Assembly (NCBI GenBank): GCA_001689445.1
Contig: LUJN01000027.1
Location: 1-22,097, forward strand
Length of the DNA stretch: 22,097 nucleotides
Source: Bacteroidales bacterium M3
Lineage (GTDB): Bacteria; Bacteroidota; Bacteroidia; Bacteroidales; Muribaculaceae
Reading direction: 5' to 3'
Positions 14,057-20,822 of this stretch are shown in pieces. Made by a program: the position numbers and the translations under genes. The stretch's first letter is position 1; the number at the start of each line of letters is the position of its first letter. The notes beneath the pieces were generated by a model. That model was given only the letters and a program-made list of their open reading frames with translations, did no database searches and had not been told where the DNA came from.

Positions 14057-14848
14057 TTATCGTGAAAGTGGAGCGGGCGTATCCTTGGATGGTGTCGTGG
14101 CCGGCTCGGAAGGCTTCATCTGCAACGGGCGCGTGACTCTCGGCGGAGCGCTCTGGTTAGTGCGTGGGCTGGCCGGGGTTGGGGCCGGTGTGGTCGCGGG
14201 TGCTTGCGGCGGCGGGGATACCGTGGGGGATGCCTGTGCCGGAACGTTGGGTGTCGCGGTGGTCCGCTGCGTGGTGTCGCGGCCCGTGAAGTCGCTTACA
14301 GGGAAGATACCCGAGGGGCGGTTGATGGTGTAGTCGGTAAGGCGGTCGTTGGAGACAAACCCGTAGCCCTCGATGATGCGGTCCTGACGCTCGATGTGGA
14401 TGAACGAGTCGGTGTAGACCTTGTGGTCGCGGCTGCTCCAGAACAGCTGCTCGGAGAGAAACCGCTCCCCGAGGGTGTTGGATATGCGCACGTTGCCGTC
14501 GAGCCGCCACAGGTCGCGGTCCTTGAAGTAGATGGCCGAGTCGCAGTCGACGGTCGCCTCCTGCTGGAGCAGGTCGTTGAACTTTTCAAGATGGAGTGTC
14601 TCGGGAAACCGCCACACGGGGGTGTCAGCCTCGTCAAAGATGAGCCACAGGGGGGTCACGATGCGGTAGCGCGTTATGCCCGAGTCGGATATGAGCGTCT
14701 CGACATGGCGCGTCATCATTGTTGGCACCGTGTTGCCGTCGGTGGCATGCTCGATGACGCCGGTTTTGGAGTCGGAGCATCCCCACGCGGCAAGCGTTAG
14801 TCCGATAGCCATCAATGGCAGTCGCCGCATGTGCCCGGTTGATTTCAT
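14057..14848 (-). CDS. lptC: LPS-export protein LptC, with long Pro/Thr/Ala-rich tail
   Basis: LptC-family protein of the Lpt bridge that carries lipopolysaccharide from the inner membrane. The 263-residue protein has an N-terminal hydrophobic segment ending LTLAAWGC, a plausible though imperfect lipobox, so it may be a lipoprotein rather than membrane-anchored as in E. coli. Residues about 45-200 show the LptC/OstA-like beta pattern: YRIVTPLWLIFD, FPETLHLEKF, ATVDCDSAIYFKDRDLWRLDGNVRI, RFLSEQLFWSSRDHKVYTD, and GYGFVSNDRLTDYTI. The last 60 residues are an extended run of Pro, Thr and Ala with few hydrophobics. ATG 14848 overlaps the upstream stop by one base (TAATG); ATG 14830 is an alternative that leaves a cleaner lipoprotein signal. 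Part of the coaX - OMP - lptC - CNNM run. Confidence 0.88.
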   Translation of the reverse strand: MKSTGHMRRLPLMAIGLTLAAWGCSDSKTGVIEHATDGNTVPTMMTRHVETLISDSGITRYRIVTPLWLIFDEADTPVWRFPETLHLEKFNDLLQQEATVDCDSAIYFKDRDLWRLDGNVRISNTLGERFLSEQLFWSSRDHKVYTDSFIHIERQDRIIEGYGFVSNDRLTDYTINRPSGIFPVSDFTGRDTTQRTTATPNVPAQASPTVSPPPQAPATTPAPTPASPRTNQSAPPRVTRPLQMKPSEPATTPSKDTPAPLSR

Positions 14849-16107
14849 TATTCAATCTTGCGTTGCATGAACCACCGTTCGTTGAAGTTGATGCCCAGGG
14901 TTATGTTGAAGTAGTTTTCCTTGACCATAGGCATCGGATGGGCCTGTCGGTGACGGTACTCAAACCCGAGGTTGACCACCGTGCGCCCTACTGTCGGCAG
15001 GCCGAAGCCCATCGACACGCCATACTCTCGGACGCTGTTGTCGCCCACCTTGATGTAGTCGCTGTTGTAGTATCCGCCAAATCGGTAGCTCATGCGCTGC
15101 ACGTAGCTGCCGCGCATGGGATTGGGGGTGTATTGTACACCGGCGGCAATCTTCCACCGGTCGTTGAAGTCAGTGCGTTCAAACCCCTCGATGGCACGGT
15201 ACTTGGCCTTTTTCCACGGCTGATAGGTGAAGTCGCCCTCGACAAGCAGGCGGTTGTTCCATGTGTAGCTGATGCCCGCGCCCCATGTGTCGGGGAGGGA
15301 GTAGTGGCCGCGCATGTTGGCATAGCCCACGGTGTCGGCACGGTAGGTGCCGTCGGTGTTGGCGTCGGCTTTCACATCGTAATATACTCCGTAGGCATGT
15401 CCGAGCAGCGTCTTGCCGGGGGTGTAGACAAGGCCGAGACCGAGGCGGTTGCGGTTGTCGAGGTCGATGGAGTATTGCGCGCCTATCTGTATGTGCCAGT
15501 CGCGCACCTCCATCACGCGCTCAAACAGGGAAGTCGAGCCGCCTTGGGTAAGCACGTAGGTGTCGTTGATGATGTTGCCGAACAGGTAGCTGATGTTGAA
15601 TCCGACGGAAAATCCCTTGAACGGGCGTCCGCTCAGTCCGAGGTAGAGCTGGTTTAGCCCTCCCGAGCCGTTGCGCTCGTTGGCGCCGTGGGTGATCTTG
15701 GACCCGAAGGCATATCCCACGGAGGAGTAGGGGAGCAGTCCGAGGCTGCCGCCCATATATTTCCCGATGGGGAACTGCATTGTGATGTAGTCGAGACCGC
15801 CGCCAAAGTCCTTTGCCGACGTGTTCCCGTCCTTCGACCATATGGCGGTCGCGGCGATGCCCATGTCAAAGAGGAACGTCATCGAGTCGATGGCGGCGTA
15901 TGACGCGGGGTTCATCACATTAATCTGGCGTCCTGCGCTCATGGCGTATCCCACACCGCCCATGGCGCGCTGGGCCGAAGAAGCGTTGTCGTTAAGCAGG
16001 CCGTAGCCGAAGCGCGAGTACGGGGAGTCTACCCCGTTTTCTGCCAATGTCGGCATGGCGGCTGTGAGAGCCGCGAGGGCGATGATGATGTATTTACCTA
16101 TTTTCAT
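14848..16107 (-). CDS. Outer membrane protein, FadL/OmpP1-like barrel
   Basis: This 419-residue outer membrane protein has a signal peptide (residues 1-22, MKIGKYIIIALAAL ending near TLAE). The mature start SPYSRFGYGLLND, followed by AQRAMGGVGYAM and NVMNPASYAAIDSMTFLFDMG, is typical of a Bacteroidetes outer-membrane protein family related to FadL/OmpP1 transporters. The rest alternates polar and aromatic residues as in beta-strands (GLGLVYTPGKTL, WGAGISYTWNNRL, VNLGFEYRHR), and the C-terminal NERWFMQRKIE follows the last strand. Substrate unknown. It begins inside the end of coaX (14-base overlap) and ends one base into lptC, so expression is coupled. Confidence 0.85.
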   Translation of the reverse strand: MKIGKYIIIALAALTAAMPTLAENGVDSPYSRFGYGLLNDNASSAQRAMGGVGYAMSAGRQINVMNPASYAAIDSMTFLFDMGIAATAIWSKDGNTSAKDFGGGLDYITMQFPIGKYMGGSLGLLPYSSVGYAFGSKITHGANERNGSGGLNQLYLGLSGRPFKGFSVGFNISYLFGNIINDTYVLTQGGSTSLFERVMEVRDWHIQIGAQYSIDLDNRNRLGLGLVYTPGKTLLGHAYGVYYDVKADANTDGTYRADTVGYANMRGHYSLPDTWGAGISYTWNNRLLVEGDFTYQPWKKAKYRAIEGFERTDFNDRWKIAAGVQYTPNPMRGSYVQRMSYRFGGYYNSDYIKVGDNSVREYGVSMGFGLPTVGRTVVNLGFEYRHRQAHPMPMVKENYFNITLGINFNERWFMQRKIE

Positions 16108-16822
16108 TATATTGCAATATGCTGTTTAATCCTCTGTTTACCAAGTGGCTGTCCACTATTATGTTTCCGTCGGGCAACAATGGGGCGAGCAGTTTGGCGT
16201 CGCCGCCTGTGAGTACCATAGTCGCGCCCGGGGGCAAAAGGCGCCGGTAATGCTCTATTTCGCCTACCACGCCATAGACTGCACCTGAACGCATTGCCGA
16301 CGCCGTATCGTTGCCCCAAAGCGGCATGTCGCCCTGCAATGCCACATGTGGCAGACGCCTCGTGTGCTCATGTAGGGCGGAGAGCCTCATCGACACTCCC
16401 GGGGCTATGTTGCCGCCGACAAAACACCTGTCGGGCGACAGCAGGTCGTAGGTGACCGCCGAGCCGGCATCGATGACGAGCGTCCAGTCTCGCTGCACGT
16501 GTGACATCGCGCCCACGACAGCCGCCACACGGTCGCGCCCGAGTGTCTCGGGAGTAGCGTAACCTATCGTGAGGGGCAGTGGGGTCGACGGGGTAAATTT
16601 CACGCAATCTATCCCTGACGCCGACAAGGCGGCGATGATATCGTCTCCGTCGCAGGCCACCGAACTGTATATCGCCCGGTCTATGGCGTGCCCACTGACA
16701 AATGCCGCTATCCCGGCCTTTATGTCGCCCTCGATGCGGCGTGTCTCTACGACTGTGTCGCCGAGGTGGAGGGCTGCTTTGGCTGTGGAGTTGCCTTGGT
16801 CGATGGTGAGGTTATATCCCAT
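16094..16822 (-). CDS. coaX: Type III pantothenate kinase
   Basis: Phosphorylates pantothenate with ATP, the first step of coenzyme A synthesis; cytosolic, K+/NH4+-dependent, of the ASKHA fold and not inhibited by CoA. The 242-residue protein starts with the phosphate-1 motif LTIDQGNSTAKAAL (5-18). It then has GRDRVAAVVGA with the catalytic-region Asp/Arg, VIDAGSAVTYDLL, GGNIAPGVSMRLSALHEHTRRLP and VLTGGDAKLLAPLL. These are all type III hallmarks. It is first in the minus-strand run with the outer membrane protein, lptC and the CNNM gene, and its end overlaps the next start by 14 bases. A TAATTTTG box ends seven bases before its ATG. I am confident of the function. Confidence 0.95.
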   Translation of the reverse strand: MGYNLTIDQGNSTAKAALHLGDTVVETRRIEGDIKAGIAAFVSGHAIDRAIYSSVACDGDDIIAALSASGIDCVKFTPSTPLPLTIGYATPETLGRDRVAAVVGAMSHVQRDWTLVIDAGSAVTYDLLSPDRCFVGGNIAPGVSMRLSALHEHTRRLPHVALQGDMPLWGNDTASAMRSGAVYGVVGEIEHYRRLLPPGATMVLTGGDAKLLAPLLPDGNIIVDSHLVNRGLNSILQYNENR

Positions 16823-16829
16823 TGGGGGA

Positions 16830-16837
16830 CAAAATTA
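16830..16837 (-). promoter_or_regulatory. -7-like box of the coaX operon
   Basis: Minus-strand TAATTTTG ends seven bases before the coaX ATG (16822). The only -33 candidate is a TTTA 22 bases upstream, so the promoter is partly supported. If real, the transcript is nearly leaderless. Confidence 0.5.
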
Positions 16838-16910
16838 GTTATTCCTTAGCAAATTACCTTAAATGGAGACGCTAAAATATACAAATCGGCTCTTATGGGG
16901 CGGGTTCGGC

Positions 16911-17318
16911 CTATTTTCTGCCCTTGCCGGTGTCCTTGCCATGGCGTGACTCCACGTAGGGTATCATTATAGAGGTGTAGACCTGTATGGCGGCCCCGGC
17001 GAGTGTGAATGCCAGCCAGTCGCGGTTGTTGGCCCCGGGATAGAACATGAAGAAAGTCGCCACGCAGAAGAACACGCCCGACCACACTTCAAGGCGCGAC
17101 AGCCGCTTGACGCGGTAGATGTCGCCGCTATAGGGCGACATGAGCCTGCCGGCCACAAGCGCGACTGCCCCGATGCCGTAGGCGTAGCGCCACCACAGGC
17201 CTGCCACCTGGAGCAGGGCGAGAAGGGTTGCGCCAAATATGATGATGAGTCCGAGATTGACAATCCATGTCGCGGCGACGCGTCGGCGTCGTGCATCATT
17301 GTTGGAGGTAAGTGCCAT
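16911..17318 (-). CDS. Small integral membrane protein, function unknown
   Basis: This 135-residue protein has about four hydrophobic segments: NLGLIIIFGATLLALLQVAG (22-41), YGIGAVALVAG (47-57), SGVFFCVATFFMFY (79-92) and LAFTLAGAAIQVYTSIMI (101-118). The N-terminus (DARRRRVAA) and C-terminus (SRHGKDTGKGRK) are basic, so both ends are likely cytosolic. I recognise no named domain. It starts two bases after the stop of the divIC-like gene and is clearly cotranscribed with it. The association suggests, but does not show, an envelope or division role. Confidence 0.8.
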   Translation of the reverse strand: MALTSNNDARRRRVAATWIVNLGLIIIFGATLLALLQVAGLWWRYAYGIGAVALVAGRLMSPYSGDIYRVKRLSRLEVWSGVFFCVATFFMFYPGANNRDWLAFTLAGAAIQVYTSIMIPYVESRHGKDTGKGRK

Positions 17319-17320
17319 TG

Positions 17321-17623
17321 CTATTCAAATAGGTATACATCCTCGTTTGGCCGCTGCATGTGGTAATGCTCGCGGACGATACGCTCCATCTCCTCGCGGT
17401 CGGTCGAGAGGTTGCGGTTGAGGGTCTCGTAGTGGTGGAGGGTGTCGGTGTTTTGCTTTATATCTTCTTTCAGGCGGGTTATCTCACGCTCATACTCAAG
17501 ACGTTTCATCAACGAGTTTTCGGTGAAAAACGTCAGGAACACGATGAACGCCACCACCCCGAGAAATGTCAGGGTCACGTAGGAGCGGCACCATCGGAAT
17601 GTTTTGCTGAGAAATCCGTTCAT
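17321..17623 (-). CDS. FtsB/DivIC-type septum formation protein
   Basis: This 100-residue single-pass membrane protein belongs to the DivIC/FtsB family. It is bitopic: a basic N-terminus (MNGFLSKTFRWCRSY), one transmembrane segment (VTLTFLGVVAFIVFLTFF, about 16-33), then a coiled coil (about 40-80, LMKRLEYEREITRLKEDIKQ and onward) ending in MERIVREHYHMQRPNEDVYLFE. The closing R-E-x-Y-M-R-P-x-E motif is typical of the family. It acts in the division complex bridging to the septal peptidoglycan synthases. ATG 17623 is used; the longer frame would need a TTG at 17641 inside the promoter box. A consensus promoter ends six bases upstream. Confidence 0.88.
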   Translation of the reverse strand: MNGFLSKTFRWCRSYVTLTFLGVVAFIVFLTFFTENSLMKRLEYEREITRLKEDIKQNTDTLHHYETLNRNLSTDREEMERIVREHYHMQRPNEDVYLFE

Positions 17624-17629
17624 AGTCTG

Positions 17630-17661
17630 CAAAATTAGCAATACGGCGGCATAACGCCAAA
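17630..17661 (-). promoter_or_regulatory. Promoter of the divIC-like operon
   Basis: On the minus strand, TTTG (17661-17658), 20 bases, TAATTTTG (17637-17630): a full consensus. The box ends six bases before ATG 17623, implying a leader of only a few bases or none. Confidence 0.8.
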
Positions 17662-17721
17662 TGTATTCCTGTTTTTAGGGGGACTATTGGGAGACAGTGA
17701 TAGTTAAAAGGGCTTGGATTG

Positions 17722-17752
17722 TTTGAAAGCGTGTTAAAAAGCGCTACCTTTG
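17722..17752 (+). promoter_or_regulatory. Promoter of the duplicated-domain lipoprotein
   Basis: TTTG (17722-17725), 19 bases, TACCTTTG (17745-17752): a full Bacteroidetes consensus. The leader to ATG 17816 is about 55-60 bases, contains catgg/ccatg short inverted repeats, and ends in AT-rich cttaatttattatatcc just before the ATG. Confidence 0.85.
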
Positions 17753-17815
17753 CGCCACATGGATGCCATGTCGGCAGACCATGGATGGAATTACACTTAA
17801 TTTATTATATCCATA

Positions 17816-18583
17816 ATGAAAACAGTATTATTGAAAGTGTTTGCGGTGATTGTCGCCGCTATGGCGGTATCATGCTCGCCGTCGCTTGAGTCGCAGATCG
17901 AGCAGGCTAACAAGCAGTGTCCCGTGAAGGTGCCCGGTGTGGGCCAGATAAAGTCTATCGAGTATAAGGACAACACGGTGACCTACAATTGCCAGGTGAT
18001 GAACCGCAGCTTCAACCTCGCCGCCCTTGAGGGGCATGAGGACGCAATGAAGAGCGCCATGATGCCGATGATGAAGAGCCTTGTCGAGGGCAAGAACAGC
18101 ATTGGCAAGGTGTTGGTGAAAGAGAACGCGTCGCTTGCGCTGCATTACTTCACCAAGGGGCCGCGCAGCAGCTCGGTGACTGTAACTTTCTCTCCCGAGG
18201 AGATTAAGGCGGTGATTGACGGCGAGGTCAAGGACGATCCACTCACCAAGCTGAAGACCCAGGTTGACGTTAGCCGTGTGCAGTGCCCGATGAAGGTCGA
18301 CAGCACCACGTTGCTCACCGACATCGAGGCCAAGGATGGCTATGTGGTGTACACCTATGAGCTGAAGGAGACGGGCGATGAGGAGAGTATCGTCGATACT
18401 CTCGCCGAGAACGCCGACGAGGTGCGTGCATCGCTACTTGAGGCAGTGCAGGACAAGAGCGACAAGGAGACTGAGAAGGTTGTCCAGCTCTGCAAGGATG
18501 CCGGCTACGGTATCGTCTACAAGTATGTCGGAGCCAAGAGCGGCAAGACTTTCGAGGTGAAGTTTGAGGCCTCGGAGCTTTAA
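17816..18583 (+). CDS. Lipoprotein with two tandem copies of an unrecognised domain
   Basis: This 255-residue predicted lipoprotein has an N-terminal MKTVLLKVFAVIVAAMAVSC with a lipobox (AVSC, Cys20). Two halves share a pattern. Copy 1 (about 27-130) has QCPVKV, SIEYKDNTVTYNCQV, GKVLVKENASLALHYF and VTVTFSPEEI. Copy 2 (about 145-255) has QCPMKVDS, DIEAKDGYVVYTYEL, EKVVQLCKDAGYGIVYKY and FEVKFEASEL. This is a helix/strand domain duplicated head to tail; each copy has a conserved Q-C-P-x-K start, and the Cys residues might pair. I recognise no named family. It is a single-gene unit with its own strong promoter, diverging from the divIC-like operon. A high-expression envelope role is plausible but inferred. 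Confidence 0.85.
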   Translation: MKTVLLKVFAVIVAAMAVSCSPSLESQIEQANKQCPVKVPGVGQIKSIEYKDNTVTYNCQVMNRSFNLAALEGHEDAMKSAMMPMMKSLVEGKNSIGKVLVKENASLALHYFTKGPRSSSVTVTFSPEEIKAVIDGEVKDDPLTKLKTQVDVSRVQCPMKVDSTTLLTDIEAKDGYVVYTYELKETGDEESIVDTLAENADEVRASLLEAVQDKSDKETEKVVQLCKDAGYGIVYKYVGAKSGKTFEVKFEASEL

Positions 18584-18623
18584 CCCTCCCCCTTGGCGTC
18601 CTAAACGCCCGGAACCGTAAATA

Positions 18624-18698
18624 GTAGGGACATGCCTTTGGCATGTGGAATATGCAAGTGATTGAATCACAGTCCACATACCAAAGGCATGTCTCTAC
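18624..18698. repeat. Intergenic palindrome C (26-bp arms)
   Basis: Bases 18624-18649 and 18673-18698 are inverted repeats matching at 24 of 26 positions. Each arm is itself a small hairpin (acatgcc-ttt-ggcatgt in the left arm). The left edge reads GTAGGGAC and the right edge, read inward, GTAGAGAC. It lies between two convergent 3' ends (18583 and 18752) and may also end transcripts from both sides, although no long T run follows. Confidence 0.85.
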
Positions 18699-18751
18699 AT
18701 TAATCGGCTTATATACCGAAATTTTCCATAAGCCTTGCGGTCTCCCTCTAT

Positions 18752-19453
18752 TTACATGGCGTAGCCCATGAGGGCGAGTATGGTGGGAGCGAGCAGGGCG
18801 GTCAACAATCCGTTAAGTGTCAGTCCGAGGGAGGAGAATGCTCCGTAGCGGTAGCCGATATCCATAGCCGCTGAGGTGCCGAGCGCGTGGGCGGCGGTGC
18901 CCATTGACAGCCCCTGTGCTATCGGGCTGTAGACGTGGGAGAGTCGCATCACCTTGAAGCCTGTCATGCCGCCGAAAATGCCGGTTGCGACCACCACGGC
19001 GGCAGTGAGCGCCGGGATGCCTCCAAGGCTTGACGTGACCTCCATGGCGATAGGGGTTGTCACCGACTTGGCGGCCAACGAGACAGCCACCTCGCGGGTC
19101 GCGCCGAGAGTCTCGGCGAGCAGCACGACGGTGATGATGCCTGCCACGCACCCCGCCACTTCGGCGAGCAGTATTGGCAAAAGCTGCTTGCGTATGGCCG
19201 ACAGTTGACGGTATAGCGGCACGCCGAGTGCCACAACGGCAGGTTTCAGCCAGAAGTCGATGAGACTGCCGCCGGCATTGTATGTCTCGTAGGAGATGCC
19301 GTTGCCATAGAGGAAGGCGATGATGACGGCTATTGATACGAGTATGGGGTTGAGCAGGGCGATACCTGTGGCGCGGTGGATGGCGCGCGCGGCCACATAG
19401 ACGACAAATGTCAGGGCTATCAGGAAATAGCGGTTTTCAAAGAAGTCAATCAT
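18752..19453 (-). CDS. lrgB: LrgB/CidB-family membrane protein
   Basis: This 233-residue polytopic inner-membrane protein belongs to the LrgB/CidB (YohK) family, linked in other bacteria to control of autolysis and to export of small organic acids such as pyruvate. It has about seven hydrophobic segments. Family motifs include ISYETYNAGGSLIDFWLKPAVVALGVPLY (about 54-82), AAKSVTTPIAMEVT (about 127-140) and a C-terminal GTAAHALGTSAA (about 184-195). The start overlaps the end of the lrgA gene by eight bases, as expected for the two-gene operon. Function follows from the family; no regulator (LytR type) is present in the window. Confidence 0.92.
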   Translation of the reverse strand: MIDFFENRYFLIALTFVVYVAARAIHRATGIALLNPILVSIAVIIAFLYGNGISYETYNAGGSLIDFWLKPAVVALGVPLYRQLSAIRKQLLPILLAEVAGCVAGIITVVLLAETLGATREVAVSLAAKSVTTPIAMEVTSSLGGIPALTAAVVVATGIFGGMTGFKVMRLSHVYSPIAQGLSMGTAAHALGTSAAMDIGYRYGAFSSLGLTLNGLLTALLAPTILALMGYAM

Positions 19454-19796
19454 TGCGGGAGGTGTATTTGCGGGTCAGTTGATGTATCCATCCCGTCAGG
19501 GCAAGCACTATCACGGTGCTTACGGCTGTAGCTCCGAGTATCGGCAGCCATTGCTGGCGTATGAGGTCAAAGTGGAGCATGAGCGCGACCCCGGCGGGGA
19601 CAAAGAAAAATCCCAGGTTCTTGACCAGGAAGTCGGCCACGCCGTCGATATGCTTTGGCTTTATGAGCTTCAGCTGGAGCGCCAGTGTGAGCAGTAACAT
19701 TCCGATGATGCTGGATGGGACAGGTATGTGAGTCAGGTAGACCACAAGTTCGCCTAACGCGAGAAACGCGAACAGAACGGCGCATTGCAAAATCAT
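19446..19796 (-). CDS. lrgA: LrgA/CidA-family holin-like membrane protein
   Basis: This 116-residue holin-like membrane protein has about four hydrophobic segments: AVLFAFLALGELVVYL, PSSIIGMLLLTLAL, a segment around FLVKNLGFFFVPAGVALML, and ILGATAVSTVIVLALTGW. The motif HIPVPSSIIGMLLL is typical of the LrgA/CidA family. ATG 19796 is chosen because the longer frame would start with TTG at 19841 and add an unusual polar N-terminus. It partners LrgB downstream with an eight-base overlap. A TACTTTTG box lies about 75 bases upstream. Confidence 0.9.
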   Translation of the reverse strand: MILQCAVLFAFLALGELVVYLTHIPVPSSIIGMLLLTLALQLKLIKPKHIDGVADFLVKNLGFFFVPAGVALMLHFDLIRQQWLPILGATAVSTVIVLALTGWIHQLTRKYTSRND

Positions 19797-19870
19797 AGCT
19801 TGTCTGTTTTGAAACTTGATAAAAACATCTTCAGTGTGCAATCAACGGGCACACATTGAGAATAACAGGA

Positions 19871-19878
19871 CAAAAGTA
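19871..19878 (-). promoter_or_regulatory. -7-like box of lrgAB
   Basis: Minus-strand TACTTTTG matches TAnnTTTG. The base run 19 positions upstream is AATG, a poor -33 element. The expected leader is about 65-70 bases before ATG 19796. Confidence 0.45.
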
Positions 19879-20164
19879 ATAAGAGTTTGTTTAACGGCAT
19901 TGTTTTATAACATATTTTTGCCGCTGTATGAAAAGAAAAAAGTCTATCACGTATCACTACGGAATAGACCGAAACCTTAATCTTAATTTAATACTATGAA
20001 AAACACAGTGCAAATATATGCATTTATTCACTAATCACAAACATATAACGGCATATTTTTGGCAAAAAGTGCGCAATCGCTCCGTTTTTAACCAAAAAAA
20101 GCATAACGGCAATCGTTGCCGTGCAGCCGGATTTATGTCTGTGCGCGCCTGCGTATATGGACGC
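19879..20164. other. AT-rich spacer with two tiny overlapping frames
   Basis: This is the spacer between lrgA (5' side) and the tRNA-Glu/rpsT terminator. A plus-strand frame of 23 codons (19928-19999, MKRKKSITYHYG...) ends in CTATGA, where its TGA overlaps ATG of a 12-codon frame (MKNTVQIYAFIH, 19997-20035). The sequence cttaatttaatactATGAAAA is typical of start regions of Bacteroidales secreted-protein genes. A TATTTTTG box lies at 19913-19920 but with no -33 element at the normal distance. They may be leader peptides, a decayed gene start, or chance. Nothing else is seen. Confidence 0.35.
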
Positions 20165-20198
20165 AAAAAAGCAAGGGATTATAGAGATAATCCCTTGC
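20165..20198 (-). terminator. Strong terminator of the tRNA-rpsT-tRNA operon
   Basis: gcaagggattat (20171-20182) pairs perfectly with ataatcccttgc (20187-20198), 12 bp, loop of four bases. On the minus strand it is followed at once by six T residues (20170-20165). It begins four bases after the 3' end of the second tRNA-Glu. Confidence 0.95.
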
Positions 20199-20201
20199 AG
20201 G

Positions 20202-20273
20202 TAGCCCATAGGAGAATCGAACTCCTCTTTCAAGAATGAAAATCTTGCGTCCTAACCGATAGACGAATGGGCC
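20202..20273 (-). tRNA. tRNA-Glu (anticodon UUC), copy downstream of rpsT
   Basis: The 72-base cloverleaf has acceptor GGCCCAT with ATGGGCT (G1-U72 wobble), anticodon stem CAAGA/TCTTG with loop TTTTCAT giving anticodon UUC, and T-arm GAGGAGTTCGATTCTCC. The CCA end is not encoded. It is identical in sequence to the copy at 20623-20694, including two flanking bases. Confidence 0.95.
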
Positions 20274-20319
20274 GTATGGCTTGGCGACCTTCAGGCCGAC
20301 TTATCCGAGATGGAGGCGA

Positions 20320-20583
20320 TTAGGCCTTGGCTGCGAGCTTGTTGATGTGAAGCGCGAGCTTGCTCTTGAGGTTGGATGCCTTGTTCTTGGAAATGGTGTT
20401 CTTTGAAGCCAACTTGTCGAGCATGGAAGTTACCTTTACGTAGGCTTCCTTTGCCTCGGCAACATCGGTCATTTTGCGAAGACGACGCACTGCTGTGCGG
20501 GCGCTCTTTGCGTAGTAACGATTGCGGAGTCGCTTTGACTCTGTTTGACGGATTCTCTTGATTGATGACTTGTGATTTGCCAT
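20320..20583 (-). CDS. rpsT: 30S ribosomal protein S20
   Basis: This 87-residue protein binds 16S rRNA early in 30S assembly. It is Lys/Arg-rich throughout with the family start ANHKSSIKRIRQTESKRLRN and closing Ala/Lys helices (KSKLALHINKLAAKA). The length is standard. It lies between two identical tRNA-Glu genes on the same strand, 39 bases after the first and 46 bases before the second, probably within a single transcript processed by RNase P and RNase Z. The leader before its ATG (catttcgattaaatc on the plus strand) is AT-rich with no Shine-Dalgarno. Confidence 0.97.
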   Translation of the reverse strand: MANHKSSIKRIRQTESKRLRNRYYAKSARTAVRRLRKMTDVAEAKEAYVKVTSMLDKLASKNTISKNKASNLKSKLALHINKLAAKA

Positions 20584-20622
20584 TTCGATTAAATCTTAGT
20601 TCTTTAAGTTTTTGTTGTTGGG

Positions 20623-20694
20623 TAGCCCATAGGAGAATCGAACTCCTCTTTCAAGAATGAAAATCTTGCGTCCTAACCGATAGACGAATGGGCC
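20623..20694 (-). tRNA. tRNA-Glu (anticodon UUC), copy upstream of rpsT
   Basis: The same 72-base sequence and anticodon UUC as the downstream copy. It is the first element of the transcript; the consensus promoter's -7 box ends about 30 bases upstream. Confidence 0.95.
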
Positions 20695-20724
20695 ATAAAG
20701 ATGGCTTTGCGCCAAAAGCGAGTG

Positions 20725-20756
20725 CAAATATAGGGACTTTTTTTGTTATGTGCAAA
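20725..20756 (-). promoter_or_regulatory. Promoter of tRNA-Glu - rpsT - tRNA-Glu
   Basis: On the minus strand, TTTG (20756-20753), 20 bases, TATATTTG (20732-20725). Full Bacteroidetes consensus. Confidence 0.85.
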
Positions 20757-20822
20757 TTTTTGGCGAAAAAGCCTGTTTTTGCACGCTTTAGCCTTGTTTC
20801 AGAATTATTAAATCGTAGGACA

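Noticed and set aside
14815..15657. Long plus-strand frame (280 codons) antisense to the outer membrane protein
   Set aside because: Val/Ala/His-biased composition, no motifs. The minus-strand gene is a recognisable outer-membrane family and fits the overlap pattern of its operon.
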